From the NCBI GenBank assembly GCA_943330455.2, contig CALQHT020000037.1, positions 1 to 32,064 on the forward strand: a stretch of 32,064 nucleotides of DNA, read 5' to 3'. Below the pieces are notes generated by a model. The model was not told the DNA's origin. It saw only the letters and a program-made list of their open reading frames with translations, and searched no databases. The position numbers and the translations under genes are program-made. Source of the stretch: Nitrosovibrio sp. Nv4 (GTDB lineage Bacteria > Pseudomonadota > Alphaproteobacteria > Acetobacterales > Acetobacteraceae). Below are positions 1 through 9,466 of the stretch, piece after piece; position 1 is the stretch's first letter; each line of letters opens with the position of its first letter.

Positions 1-421
1 AGCGACATCGCCTGCGCCCTGGTTTCTACTGTTGGTATCTGTTGGATTCGCAAACGCATGATACCAAAGACCGGGCGCGGGCGTCTCGCCGAATTATCGC
101 GAATTTACGGCGAAATTCACCCTGTCAGTTGGCTTTTGCAAGTGGCTCAGTGGAGAAGATTTTTGGAATCCGCGGTTCCGTCGGATGTTGTCCCCGAATG
201 TTGCCCATCGTTCTCAGGGCGTGGTTTTGGGGCAACCATACGGCGGTCTTCCGGCCTGCCCTGTTAGGGGCAGGCCGCTTTTTTCCAAAACCGCGGAATT
301 GGGAACAGCCATAGACCGGTCCGATAGCGGTCGGCGGTCACCTGTGCGGCGCGTAGAACCCGCGAGAGCCCACCCGGTTTGACCCGGACCGCGGACGCGC
401 GGATTTCACGTTCGGCGGAGA
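1..421. other. Gene-poor left end with several hairpins
   Basis: I recognise no protein here; the open frames of 65-90 codons have no familiar motif and overlap each other in different frames. The stretch holds a series of potential stem-loops: TTGGTATC/GATACCAA (33-40 with 60-67), GAATTT/AAATTC (101-106 with 113-118), GTTGCCC/GGGCAAC (201-207 with 230-236), and the terminator hairpin listed separately. This could be the 3' part of a structured RNA or the trailer of a gene left of the window. From about 290 to 421 I see nothing interpretable. Confidence 0.3.
253..284 (+). terminator. Intrinsic (Rho-independent) terminator
   Basis: A perfect 9-bp GC-rich stem, GGCCTGCCC (253-261) with GGGCAGGCC (268-276), has a 6-nt loop and is followed within two bases by six T residues (279-284). 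This is the strongest canonical terminator in the window. It would end a plus-strand transcript that begins left of the window or within the first 250 bases. No protein gene directly precedes it, so it may close a small RNA. Confidence 0.8.
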
Positions 422-541
422 TATCTGGGTCTTCCCCGCGTTCTCAGATGTCCCGTAGAACTGCTTGATCCACTTGAAGAAACGCTCCACCTCCCAGCGG
501 CTTTTATACAGGTTGCAGATCGTCAGCGCCGGTAATACCCA
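422..541 (-). pseudogene. IS4-type DDE transposase remnant
   Basis: Read on the minus strand, this stretch encodes about 40 residues including RWEVERFFKWIKQ followed by FYGTSENAGKTQI. These resemble the conserved block around the catalytic glutamate of IS4-type transposases, usually seen as RWQVELFFKWIKQHLRIK.FYGTSENAVKTQIW. The half-dozen residues normally between WIKQ and FYGTSEN are missing, and similarity stops after TQI. No start, no upstream catalytic domain and no terminal inverted repeats are visible, so this is a dead fragment. The family call comes from recalled motif similarity only. Confidence 0.7.
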
Positions 542-570
542 CCGGCCGAAACAATGACCTTTGAACTGCC

Positions 571-658
571 CTCACCGTCATTGCCGAGCTTGATCCGGCA
601 ACCCACGCTTCAACGGCGGGAGGTGGACTGCCGAACCAAGTCCGGCAGTGACGGTAAG
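571..658. repeat. Dispersed palindromic repeat, copy 1 (short form)
   Basis: Left arm CTCACCGTCATTGCCGAGCT (from 571) and its approximate reverse complement ending near 658 flank an unlike centre. The same arms occur near 2134-2217 and 15623-15692. The arms resemble the REP-like palindromes common between genes of GC-rich alphaproteobacteria. This copy lacks the longer conserved flanks shared by the other two. It lies just downstream of the transposase remnant. Confidence 0.7.
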
Positions 659-715
659 GGAGCACCTATAGTTCAACGGTTAGGTCGGTTGGTATAACGC
701 CATCCCGGCCAGCCG

Positions 716-735
716 CCCCGCCCCGCCCCGCCCCG
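716..735. repeat. CCCCG pentanucleotide tandem repeat (4 units)
   Basis: Four perfect CCCCG units lie about 80 bases upstream of the amidohydrolase start. They sit where a promoter could be, and slippage could change spacing, but no promoter elements are clear around them. Confidence 0.7.
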
Positions 736-813
736 CACACATGGCCCGGTTCCTGCTTGCAATGTCTCTGACCGCCGGCAAGCATAGCCGAGCGAGGGGA
801 AGGAATCTGAAAC

Positions 814-2040
814 ATGGACCTGATTGTGCGCAATGTTCGGCTGGCCAGCCAGCCGGAAGCCCCGCCGGTCGATATCGGTGTTATCGGTGGCCGTATCGCG
901 GCCGTCGCACCGCACTTGGACCAGGAAGCGCCCAGCTATGACGCGGGCGGCCACTTGGTGTGCGCGGGTTTCGTGGAGACCCATATCCACCTCGACAAAT
1001 CCCGCATCATCGACCGATGCACGCCCGAGCAAAGCCGCTCCCCCGAGGCGATGCAGCGGGTCGCGGCGGTCAAGCACACCTTCTCGGTCGAGGACGTCTA
1101 TGCCCGCGCCGGCAAGACGCTGGAAGAATGCATCAAGCACGGTACCACCCGGATGCGCACACATGTGGAGTTGGACGGCGGGGTCGAAATGCGCAGTTTC
1201 GAGGCAATCGAGGCGTTGCGACGCGACTATGCCTGGGCAATCGACCTGGAACTATGCGTCTTCCCGCAGGAGAGTCTGACCGACAACCCCCGCGCGGACG
1301 CATTGCTGGTGGAGGCCTTGAAGCGTGGCGCCAAAGTCATCGGCGCGGCCCCCAACTACGATCCGGACAAGACCACCCATATCCACCGCATTTTCGATCT
1401 GGCCCGGGAGTATGACGTCGATATCGACATGCATCTGGACTCCGGCAATTCGCCGGACGACATGGACATCTATCTGGTCTGCGAGCTGACCGAGCTTTAC
1501 GGCCTCGGCGGCCGCGTCGCGGTTGGGCATGGGTGCAAGTATTCCACGATGCCGGTGCGTGACCTGACCGTCCTGGCCCGCCGTATCGCCGATGCCGGCG
1601 TCGCCGTGACGGTCTTGCCGGCCACCGATCTTTTCATGCAGGGACGCGATCAGGACCACAATGTCCGGCGCGGGCTCGCGGATGCCAATCTGCTGGTGGA
1701 GCATGGGGTGAATTGCTCGATCTCCAGCAACAACATCCTTAATCCGTTCACGCCGATGGGGGATGGTTCACTGATCCGCATGGCGAATCTGCAGGCCAAT
1801 GTCTGCCAGATCGGCCAGGCTCACCGGCTGCGGGATTGTTTCGAGATGCTGACATCCCGGTCGGCCCGTCTGATGAATTTGACCGACTACGGCATCGCGC
1901 CGGGCAATCCGGCCGATATCGTGGTCGTCGATGCGGCAACGCCGGAACAGGCGGTGGCTGAATTGCGTGCCCCGCTGGCGGTGTTCAAGAACGGCGTCCG
2001 GACGGTGACGCGGCCGCGCGCCGAACTGCACCGGCCGTAA
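814..2040 (+). CDS. Cytosine-deaminase-like amidohydrolase
   Basis: A 408-residue metal-dependent hydrolase of the amidohydrolase superfamily, closest in pattern to cytosine deaminase (CodA). The N-terminal metal motif is THIHLDK (H57, H59). Further likely ligands are H207 (MHLD) and H239 (VGHG). After these comes SSNNILNPF at 304-312, where CodA has GHDDVFDPW, so the position of the catalytic metal-binding aspartate is Asn306 here. The next conserved block, GDGSLIRMANLQANVCQ, is typical of a CodA-like subgroup. Substrate is unknown: a cyclic amide, ureide or aminated pyrimidine is plausible. The start is supported by a GGGGAAGGAA ribosome site 8-10 bases upstream. It appears monocistronic and is followed by a palindromic repeat. 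Confidence 0.85.
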   Translation: MDLIVRNVRLASQPEAPPVDIGVIGGRIAAVAPHLDQEAPSYDAGGHLVCAGFVETHIHLDKSRIIDRCTPEQSRSPEAMQRVAAVKHTFSVEDVYARAGKTLEECIKHGTTRMRTHVELDGGVEMRSFEAIEALRRDYAWAIDLELCVFPQESLTDNPRADALLVEALKRGAKVIGAAPNYDPDKTTHIHRIFDLAREYDVDIDMHLDSGNSPDDMDIYLVCELTELYGLGGRVAVGHGCKYSTMPVRDLTVLARRIADAGVAVTVLPATDLFMQGRDQDHNVRRGLADANLLVEHGVNCSISSNNILNPFTPMGDGSLIRMANLQANVCQIGQAHRLRDCFEMLTSRSARLMNLTDYGIAPGNPADIVVVDAATPEQAVAELRAPLAVFKNGVRTVTRPRAELHRP

Positions 2041-2102
2041 ACCGTTCGGCACGATCAGAACCCCATGTTTCGAGTTCGATTCAACATTATGCGGAGAATA
2101 CC

Positions 2103-2253
2103 GACGACTCGCACCATGGACCGATACACTTGTCTCACCGTCAGTGCCGGACTTGATCCAGCCTCCCCCTGCCGCTGAAGCGCGGGTATCCGGATCAAGC
2201 TCGGCAATGACGGCGAGGCGTGTACTCGATCGCACAACTTTGGTTCGCACCCC
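2103..2253. repeat. Dispersed palindromic repeat, copy 2 (long form)
   Basis: The core 2134-2217 is an imperfect palindrome with CTCACCGTCAGTGCCGGACT at the left and its near complement at the right. Its flanks also match copy 3 near 15.6 kb, but in reverse orientation: the complement of 2221-2253 and bases 15588-15620 agree apart from about three differences, and the match continues into the core. The left flank containing GGACCGATACAC also has a counterpart. The element lies between the convergent amidohydrolase and PstS-like genes. Short open frames inside it are by-products of the repeat. Confidence 0.8.
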
Positions 2254-2319
2254 CATGCTTCATGACCGCATGGGAGGGTGACCCAAACGCGCTACACGCC
2301 GCGACCCCCACCCGTGCAA

Positions 2320-3339
2320 TCAACTCCCGACCTTGGTCCATAGCGTGCGGGCCTTGTTCTGCACGTCCGGGGAGAGAGGAACAAAGCCGAAATCCGCCAG
2401 GACCGAACCGCCCTTGCTGTAGGCGAAGTCGAAGAACTGCCGCACTGCCTTGCTGCGGGCGGGGTCCTGCGGATCCAGGGGAATTTGCGCGTAGCTGGTC
2501 TGCGCGATCGGCCAGGACTCATCGCCCGGCTGGTTGACCAAGGTCATCACCAGATCAACCGCGCCGTTCCAATCCGCCCGCGCCGACGCCGCGGCGATCC
2601 CGTCGAGAGTCGGGACCACGTATTTCCCGGCCGGATTCAGCAGTGCCACCAAGGATTGCTTGGTCCGCATGGCAAGCCCATAGGGCATGTAACCGATACT
2701 ACCGGGCAGAATCTTAATCGTTTCTACCATCGCAGCCGCATCCTCGACGTTGGAACCGATCGCCCAGCGGCGGGTGACCATCGGGCCATGCTTTTCCCGC
2801 CACTCGGCATCGGCGGCGAGGATATATTGGGTGAACCCGAAACTGGCCCCGGCGCCCGCATCACGGATGCTGACAGGACGGATTTCCATGTCCGGCAACG
2901 CGATGCCCGGATTGATCGCAACGATTGCCGGATCGTTCCATTGCTTGATGCCGCCGGTGAATATCTTCGCCAGCAGGGCACCGTTCAACCGAAGCTGCCC
3001 CGATGGCACGCCGGGCAGATTGAACACCGGCGCAACGGCGCCGATCACGACCGGGAATTGCACCAGATTGCCGCCGCTGCGCATGGATGCGGGCATCGGT
3101 AGCCCGGATACCGAAAAGTCGATCTCACGCGCCAGAACCTTGCTTTGCCCCGCGCCGGCCTCCCCGGCGGAACTGTATTGTATAGCGAGGCCCGTCTGCG
3201 CTTTGGCCATCTCGATCCATTTTTGATACACCGCGTTCGGGAAGGACGCACCCCCGCCGACAGCATCCTGAGCCAATGCAGGGCGCAATCCGAGCAATCC
3301 CATCACCACGAAACCCGCCAGAACCGCAGAGTTGCGCAT
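2320..3339 (-). CDS. PstS-like phosphate ABC transporter binding protein
   Basis: A 339-residue periplasmic binding protein of the PstS family. The chosen ATG is preceded by GGGGGA and opens a clear signal peptide (residues 1-23, ending ALA). An upstream in-frame ATG at 3429 would bury this signal. Family landmarks are GGGASFPNAVYQKW (28-41), FPVVIGAVAPVFNLPG (95-110), FTGGIKQWNDPAI (127-139), GASFGFTQYI (164-173) and a C-terminal FFDFAYSKG block. Compared with E. coli PstS from memory, Ser38 aligns with Glu60, Asp56 with Gly79, Asp137, Ser139 and Thr141 with Ala161, Ala163 and Ala165, and Thr10 with Ser32; Arg135 (R159) and Phe11 are kept. Phosphate may therefore not be its ligand. No pstC, pstA or pstB lies nearby. 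A lone CTGTCAT half Pho box overlaps the leader. Confidence 0.85.
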   Translation of the reverse strand: MRNSAVLAGFVVMGLLGLRPALAQDAVGGGASFPNAVYQKWIEMAKAQTGLAIQYSSAGEAGAGQSKVLAREIDFSVSGLPMPASMRSGGNLVQFPVVIGAVAPVFNLPGVPSGQLRLNGALLAKIFTGGIKQWNDPAIVAINPGIALPDMEIRPVSIRDAGAGASFGFTQYILAADAEWREKHGPMVTRRWAIGSNVEDAAAMVETIKILPGSIGYMPYGLAMRTKQSLVALLNPAGKYVVPTLDGIAAASARADWNGAVDLVMTLVNQPGDESWPIAQTSYAQIPLDPQDPARSKAVRQFFDFAYSKGGSVLADFGFVPLSPDVQNKARTLWTKVGS

Positions 3340-3602
3340 ATTTCCCCCATATGACAGTTCAAATGGCGCCCAAATGGAATCCAGACACCCGCGGCCCTCG
3401 AAACCGCTCACTTTCCATGCATTATCCATTTTTAGTTACGCAGAGATTTCAGGGGCTGACCGCCCGAGATTAGGACAATCGCCTCCTCCCTGACGTTTTT
3501 TCCAAATTATTCCAATACTCTAACCGCGAGCCGCGCCGACCTCAGGGAACCGACCGATGATGCCATGCGACGCCAATCCGCTGGGGTGAGCCCATAAATT
3601 GG

Positions 3603-4328
3603 TCACTCCAACCCGACGAAAACCACCCCGGCGCCGCGCAAGGCCCGAACCCCCGCCGCTATTCCCGCCCCGCTCGGACGGTGCGGCTGGTTGATGTGCC
3701 CCAGGATCACGGCCCCATCGCGCGCCCGGGCGATACGATCCGCAACGGCGCCAGCCGGCAGGGACGCCCCCATATCGGCATTCAGCGAATAGCCGGCGAT
3801 CCGGATACCCATCGCCTCGATCAGCGTGATCGCATCCCGGCTGTAGCGTGCGGTCGCGTCGCGGTACCACCGCGGGGAGGTCCCCGTCGCCGCCAGGATG
3901 GCCGCGGCACCGTCGGCCACTTCCCGCCGCACCGCCTCCAAGGTCCCGGCGGCCGGCAAGCCGAAGACCAAACCCTGCCCCAGCACCGCCGGCACGTGAC
4001 GAGCCCCGTGGTTTTCCAACGTGAAAAGGTCTCGGTTGGCCAGCAGGAACGCCAGCCCGACGGGATTCCACTGGATCCACAGGCCGGTGACGAAGATGGT
4101 CGCGGGCACACGCTGCTCCACCAGCGCCTCCGCCAGGCGGCGGTCGAAGCCACCCGGGCAGGCGTCCAGCGTTAATGCAACCCGACGCGTTCCATCGGAC
4201 GAGGGCGGCAAGTGCAGGCTTGGCTCGATCAGCGCCTCGCTCGCCCGGGCCGCTCCGGCGGTCAGCCCCCCAAGCGCCACGCCCCCAGCCGCCACAAGGC
4301 TCCTGCGCGAAAGACCCCCGAACCCCAT
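3603..4328 (-). CDS. Polysaccharide deacetylase family protein (NodB-like)
   Basis: A 241-residue exported protein. The N-terminus SRRSLVAAGGVALGGL is a plausible Tat signal ending near ARA/SEA (about residue 29). The NodB-type domain starts with RVALTLDACPGGFDRRL, then ATIFVTGLWI, LENHGARHVPAV (the metal-binding histidine motif), WYRDATARYSRDAI and a final ILGHINQPH block. The usual TFDDGP motif is TLDACPGGFD, so the second aspartate of the pair is replaced by Ala. I believe a subgroup with TLDAC..G.D exists, so an altered metal site rather than a dead enzyme is likely. Likely role: hydrolysing N- or O-acetyl groups of an envelope or extracellular polysaccharide. It is the third gene after ccmA-ccmB; its ATG lies inside the last copy of a triplicated 18-bp junction repeat and directly follows a TAG. 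Confidence 0.85.
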   Translation of the reverse strand: MGFGGLSRRSLVAAGGVALGGLTAGAARASEALIEPSLHLPPSSDGTRRVALTLDACPGGFDRRLAEALVEQRVPATIFVTGLWIQWNPVGLAFLLANRDLFTLENHGARHVPAVLGQGLVFGLPAAGTLEAVRREVADGAAAILAATGTSPRWYRDATARYSRDAITLIEAMGIRIAGYSLNADMGASLPAGAVADRIARARDGAVILGHINQPHRPSGAGIAAGVRALRGAGVVFVGLE

Positions 4329-4376
4329 CTACTCGACAGCCCCCATCTACTCGACAGCCCCCATCTACTCGACAGC
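4323..4376 (-). repeat. Three exact 18-bp tandem repeats at the ccmB/deacetylase junction
   Basis: The unit CCCCATCTACTCGACAGC (plus strand) is present three times without mismatch: 4323-4340, 4341-4358 and 4359-4376. Read on the coding (minus) strand, each unit carries GTC GAG TAG ATG GGG. The first copy holds the ccmB stop and the last holds the deacetylase start. In between, the repeats make two complete micro-ORFs, ATG-GGG-GCT-GTC-GAG-TAG, each encoding MGAVE. Before duplication, the ccmB TAG would have abutted the deacetylase ATG directly. Confidence 0.95.
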
Positions 4377-5060
4377 ACTGCGCAACGCGGCACCGGCCGC
4401 CAGCGGGCACAAGGGCAAGGCGGCGGCGAGCATGGCCCCCAGCAACAGCAGATGCGGCTGGGCTGACAGGCCACCGGACACCGCATCCGCCGCGCCGACG
4501 CCGAAGATCAGCACCGGCATGGCCAGAGGCAAGACGAGCAGCGGCAGCAGCACCCCACCCCGGCGCGCACCCAGCACAATGGCGGCAGCGGTGGAGCCAA
4601 GCAGCGACAGCAGCGCCGAACCCAGCACCAATCCGCCCAGCAGCGCCGGGATCGCGTCCGGTGCCAAATGCAGCATCACCGCCAAAGGTCCGGCCGCCAG
4701 CAACAGCGGCACACTGGTCACCACCCAATGGGAAGCGGCTTTTGTCGCGGCCACCACACCGGCCGGCATACCGCTCAGCAGAAGCTGATCCAGCGATCCG
4801 TCCTCAAAATCCGACCCGAACAGGCGATCCAACGGCAGCAAGGCGGCCAGCAGCGCGCAGACCCAGATCACGCCAGGTGCGATGCGACCCAGGACCTCCG
4901 GCGATGGCCCGATGGCCAGAGGAAACAGAGAGGCCGCCAGAACGAAGAACAGCAGAGCGGCCAGGCTGTCGGCCCCGTGGCGCAGGGACAGGGTCACGTC
5001 GCGGACCAGAACCGCAAGCGCCAGACGGCCGAGCGATGGTTGTTGAGGAGAGGGGGTCAT
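4365..5060 (-). CDS. ccmB: Heme exporter membrane protein CcmB
   Basis: A 231-residue, almost entirely hydrophobic protein with about six membrane segments. It matches CcmB, the membrane partner of CcmA in System I cytochrome c maturation, which drives release of heme from CcmE in the periplasm. Typical features are the N-terminal [16 protein letters not shown] region, [17 protein letters not shown] (about 78-97) and the Gly/Leu-rich segments that follow. The ATG overlaps the ccmA stop (ATGA), so translation is probably coupled. The TAG stop lies in the first of three 18-bp repeats. CcmC, which normally follows, is absent from this operon. Confidence 0.92.
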   Translation of the reverse strand: MTPSPQQPSLGRLALAVLVRDVTLSLRHGADSLAALLFFVLAASLFPLAIGPSPEVLGRIAPGVIWVCALLAALLPLDRLFGSDFEDGSLDQLLLSGMPAGVVAATKAASHWVVTSVPLLLAAGPLAVMLHLAPDAIPALLGGLVLGSALLSLLGSTAAAIVLGARRGGVLLPLLVLPLAMPVLIFGVGAADAVSGGLSAQPHLLLLGAMLAAALPLCPLAAGAALRSAVE

Positions 5061-5650
5061 CCGAGGCGCAGTTCCGAGACATCGCCGATCGGCAGGGGGA
5101 TATGGGTTGCCGCGACCACGATCCCGCCGGTCGACCGGTGGGCAGCCAGCAGGTCGCCGAACCGGGCGATGGCTTGGGTGTCCAGGCCCAGAGTGGGTTC
5201 GTCCAGCAACCAAAGCGGCGCCGGCGACAGCGCCAGCCGAGAAAGGGCCAGCCGTCGTTTCTGCCCGGCCGACAGCATCCGTGCCGGTAAATCCACGAGT
5301 TCCGCCAGCCCCATGGCCTCCAGCGCGTGGCGGACATCCCCCTGGGGACGACCGGGCGTGAAGCGCAGGTTCTCCTCCACCGTCAGGCCGAGTTTAACGG
5401 CGTCGAGATGGCCGATGTAGAAAACGCGGCGCGCGTGGTGGGCCGGATCGTCCAGTGCATCGGCGCCGTCCCACAGCACCTGCCCGCCGGCGAGGCGCCC
5501 GAGGCCCGCCAACACACGCAACAGCGTGGATTTGCCCGATCCATTCGGCCCGGCCAGCACCAGGGCACCGCCCGCCGGCACGACGAACCCCAGGTCGCGA
5601 AAAACCAGACGCTCCCCACGGAAAGCCGCCAACCCCTCTGCCCGAAGCAC
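5057..5650 (-). CDS. ccmA: Heme exporter ATP-binding protein CcmA
   Basis: A 197-residue ABC ATPase. Walker A is GPNGSGKST (34-42), the signature is LSAGQ (126-130), Walker B is LWLLDEP (146-152) and the switch histidine is H183. Its short length and partnership with ccmB identify CcmA, which powers release of holo-CcmE in cytochrome c maturation at the inner face of the cytoplasmic membrane. The start is GTG, preceded by AGGGATTC. It is divergent from acnA, an arrangement I recall from other alphaproteobacteria. Confidence 0.93.
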   Translation of the reverse strand: MLRAEGLAAFRGERLVFRDLGFVVPAGGALVLAGPNGSGKSTLLRVLAGLGRLAGGQVLWDGADALDDPAHHARRVFYIGHLDAVKLGLTVEENLRFTPGRPQGDVRHALEAMGLAELVDLPARMLSAGQKRRLALSRLALSPAPLWLLDEPTLGLDTQAIARFGDLLAAHRSTGGIVVAATHIPLPIGDVSELRLG

Positions 5651-5786
5651 TCTGGAATCCCTGACCGGACCGGTGGCGCGATCGCCCGATGGACGAGTGC
5701 CGGCCGGTGTGTTTTAAGCCGCCGTTATCCCTATCGCATCCGCGGCGCGCGCTCCATCCTCCGCCGCCCCAACAAGATAAGAGGCG

Positions 5787-5801
5787 CCCTGCAAAACAGG
5801 G
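5787..5801 (+). promoter_or_regulatory. Small hairpin just upstream of the acnA start
   Basis: CCCTG-CAAAA-CAGGG forms a perfect 5-bp stem with a 5-nt loop ending 12 bases before the acnA ATG. Its 3' arm overlaps the purine-rich AGGGTGGAA stretch that is the best ribosome-binding candidate, so it could affect translation. It is short and may be chance. Confidence 0.3.
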
Positions 5802-5813
5802 TGGAACCGGCGA

Positions 5814-8507
<2,694 letters not shown>

Positions 8508-8513
8508 TCCACA

Positions 8514-8535
8514 CCTCTTCCCGGTTGGGGAGAGG
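8514..8535 (+). terminator. Candidate acnA terminator hairpin
   Basis: CCTCTTCCC (8514-8522) pairs with GGGGAGAGG (8527-8535) through nine base pairs including one G-T, with a GGTT loop. It starts seven bases after the acnA stop. There is no T-tract, only GTTCC, so termination might be weak or Rho-assisted. Confidence 0.45.
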
Positions 8536-8627
8536 GTTCCGTGTTGACCTGAACTGCCTTGGGGGCGGGATTCGCCAACCGCGCGAATCCCGCCCTATCC
8601 TCCCGGAAAGATCATCGGGAGGAAACC

Positions 8628-9452
8628 ATGGCCCACCCCACACGCGTCGCGCTGATCACCGGCTGCGGCAAACCCATCGGGATCGGCAACTCCACCGCGC
8701 GCGCCCTATCGGCTGCCGGCATCACCGTCGTGGTGGCTGATGTCGCGCCGACCGGTGTCGCCAACGAGCATAATGTCCAGGGCGATGTCGATCCGCATTG
8801 GGGCGGCGTCGATACCCTGGTCGAGGCGATCACCACCAGCGGCGGCACCGCATCCTCGGTCCTGGGCAGTGTCATGCTGGAGGACGATGCCAAGCGCATG
8901 GTGGACACCGTGCTGGCGCGCTACGGGCGGCTGGATATCCTGGTGAACAATGCCGGCGCTCCCCAGGGTGCCGACCGTAACGAAATCGAGGATGTGCCCG
9001 TCGAGGCCTGGGACCTGACCATGGGCGTGAACGCCAAGGGCACGTTCCTCATGTCGCGCGCCGTCGTGCCGCATATGCGCAAGGCCGGATGGGGGCGGAT
9101 CATCAACGTGTCGTCCCGCGCCGCGTTCCGACCGGGGCGCAAGCGGGTGGTCTATGCCGCGTCCAAGGCCGCCATCGTCGGCATCACCAAGTCGCTGTCG
9201 TTCGATCTGGCGCCGTTCGGGATCACGGTGAACGCCGTGCTGCCGGGTCCGATCCGCACGACGCGCGCGATCAGCACCAACCGGCGGGAGTTTGGGGACG
9301 ATCTGGAGGTGGGGTTCCGGGAACGGTCCAAGGACATTCCGGTCGGGCGGTTCGGCTCGCCGGATGAGGTGGCGGCGACGATCGCGTTTCTGGCCTCGGA
9401 CGGGGCGGCATTCATTACCGGGCAGGCCGTGGGGGTCGATGGAGGATGGTAG
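8628..9452 (+). CDS. SDR family NAD(P)-dependent oxidoreductase
   Basis: A 274-residue classical short-chain dehydrogenase. The cofactor loop is TGCGKPIGIG (11-20), two residues longer than the usual TGxxxGxG. Further motifs are NNAG (107-110), VSS with the catalytic Ser at 162-163, and YAASK with Y176 and K180. The C-terminus is the usual ITGQAVGVDGGW. The ATG follows GGGAGGAAACC, a strong ribosome site. It probably oxidises or reduces a secondary alcohol or ketone; the substrate is not evident. Its stop region overlaps or nearly touches the following transporter gene, so the two are likely co-transcribed. Confidence 0.92.
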   Translation: MAHPTRVALITGCGKPIGIGNSTARALSAAGITVVVADVAPTGVANEHNVQGDVDPHWGGVDTLVEAITTSGGTASSVLGSVMLEDDAKRMVDTVLARYGRLDILVNNAGAPQGADRNEIEDVPVEAWDLTMGVNAKGTFLMSRAVVPHMRKAGWGRIINVSSRAAFRPGRKRVVYAASKAAIVGITKSLSFDLAPFGITVNAVLPGPIRTTRAISTNRREFGDDLEVGFRERSKDIPVGRFGSPDEVAATIAFLASDGAAFITGQAVGVDGGW

Positions 9453-9466
9453 GTCAGGGCTCTGCC

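Noticed and set aside
42-314. A 90-codon open frame at the left end
   Set aside because: No motif and no ribosome site, it overlaps other frames, and it runs through a strong terminator hairpin, so it is unlikely to be a gene.
684-698. TTGGTATAAC as a GntR-type operator before the amidohydrolase
   Set aside because: Only one half of the expected palindrome is present; the TTGGTATC/GATACCAA arms at 33-67 are too far apart and remote from the gene.
2055-2237. Small minus-strand frame resembling a plus-strand frame near 15.6 kb (shared SPSLP and GSSPA stretches)
   Set aside because: The similarity comes from the shared DNA repeat (copies 2 and 3), not from a conserved peptide gene.
3346-3358. 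CTGTCAT half Pho box upstream of the PstS-like gene
   Set aside because: Only one half-site is good, the partner at the correct spacing is poor, and the site lies next to the ribosome site rather than in a promoter. With the phosphate pocket altered, Pho control is unsupported.
3520-4728. A 402-codon minus-strand frame rich in Gly and Ala
   Set aside because: It is a shadow of the deacetylase and ccmB genes in another frame of GC-rich DNA, with no domain of its own.
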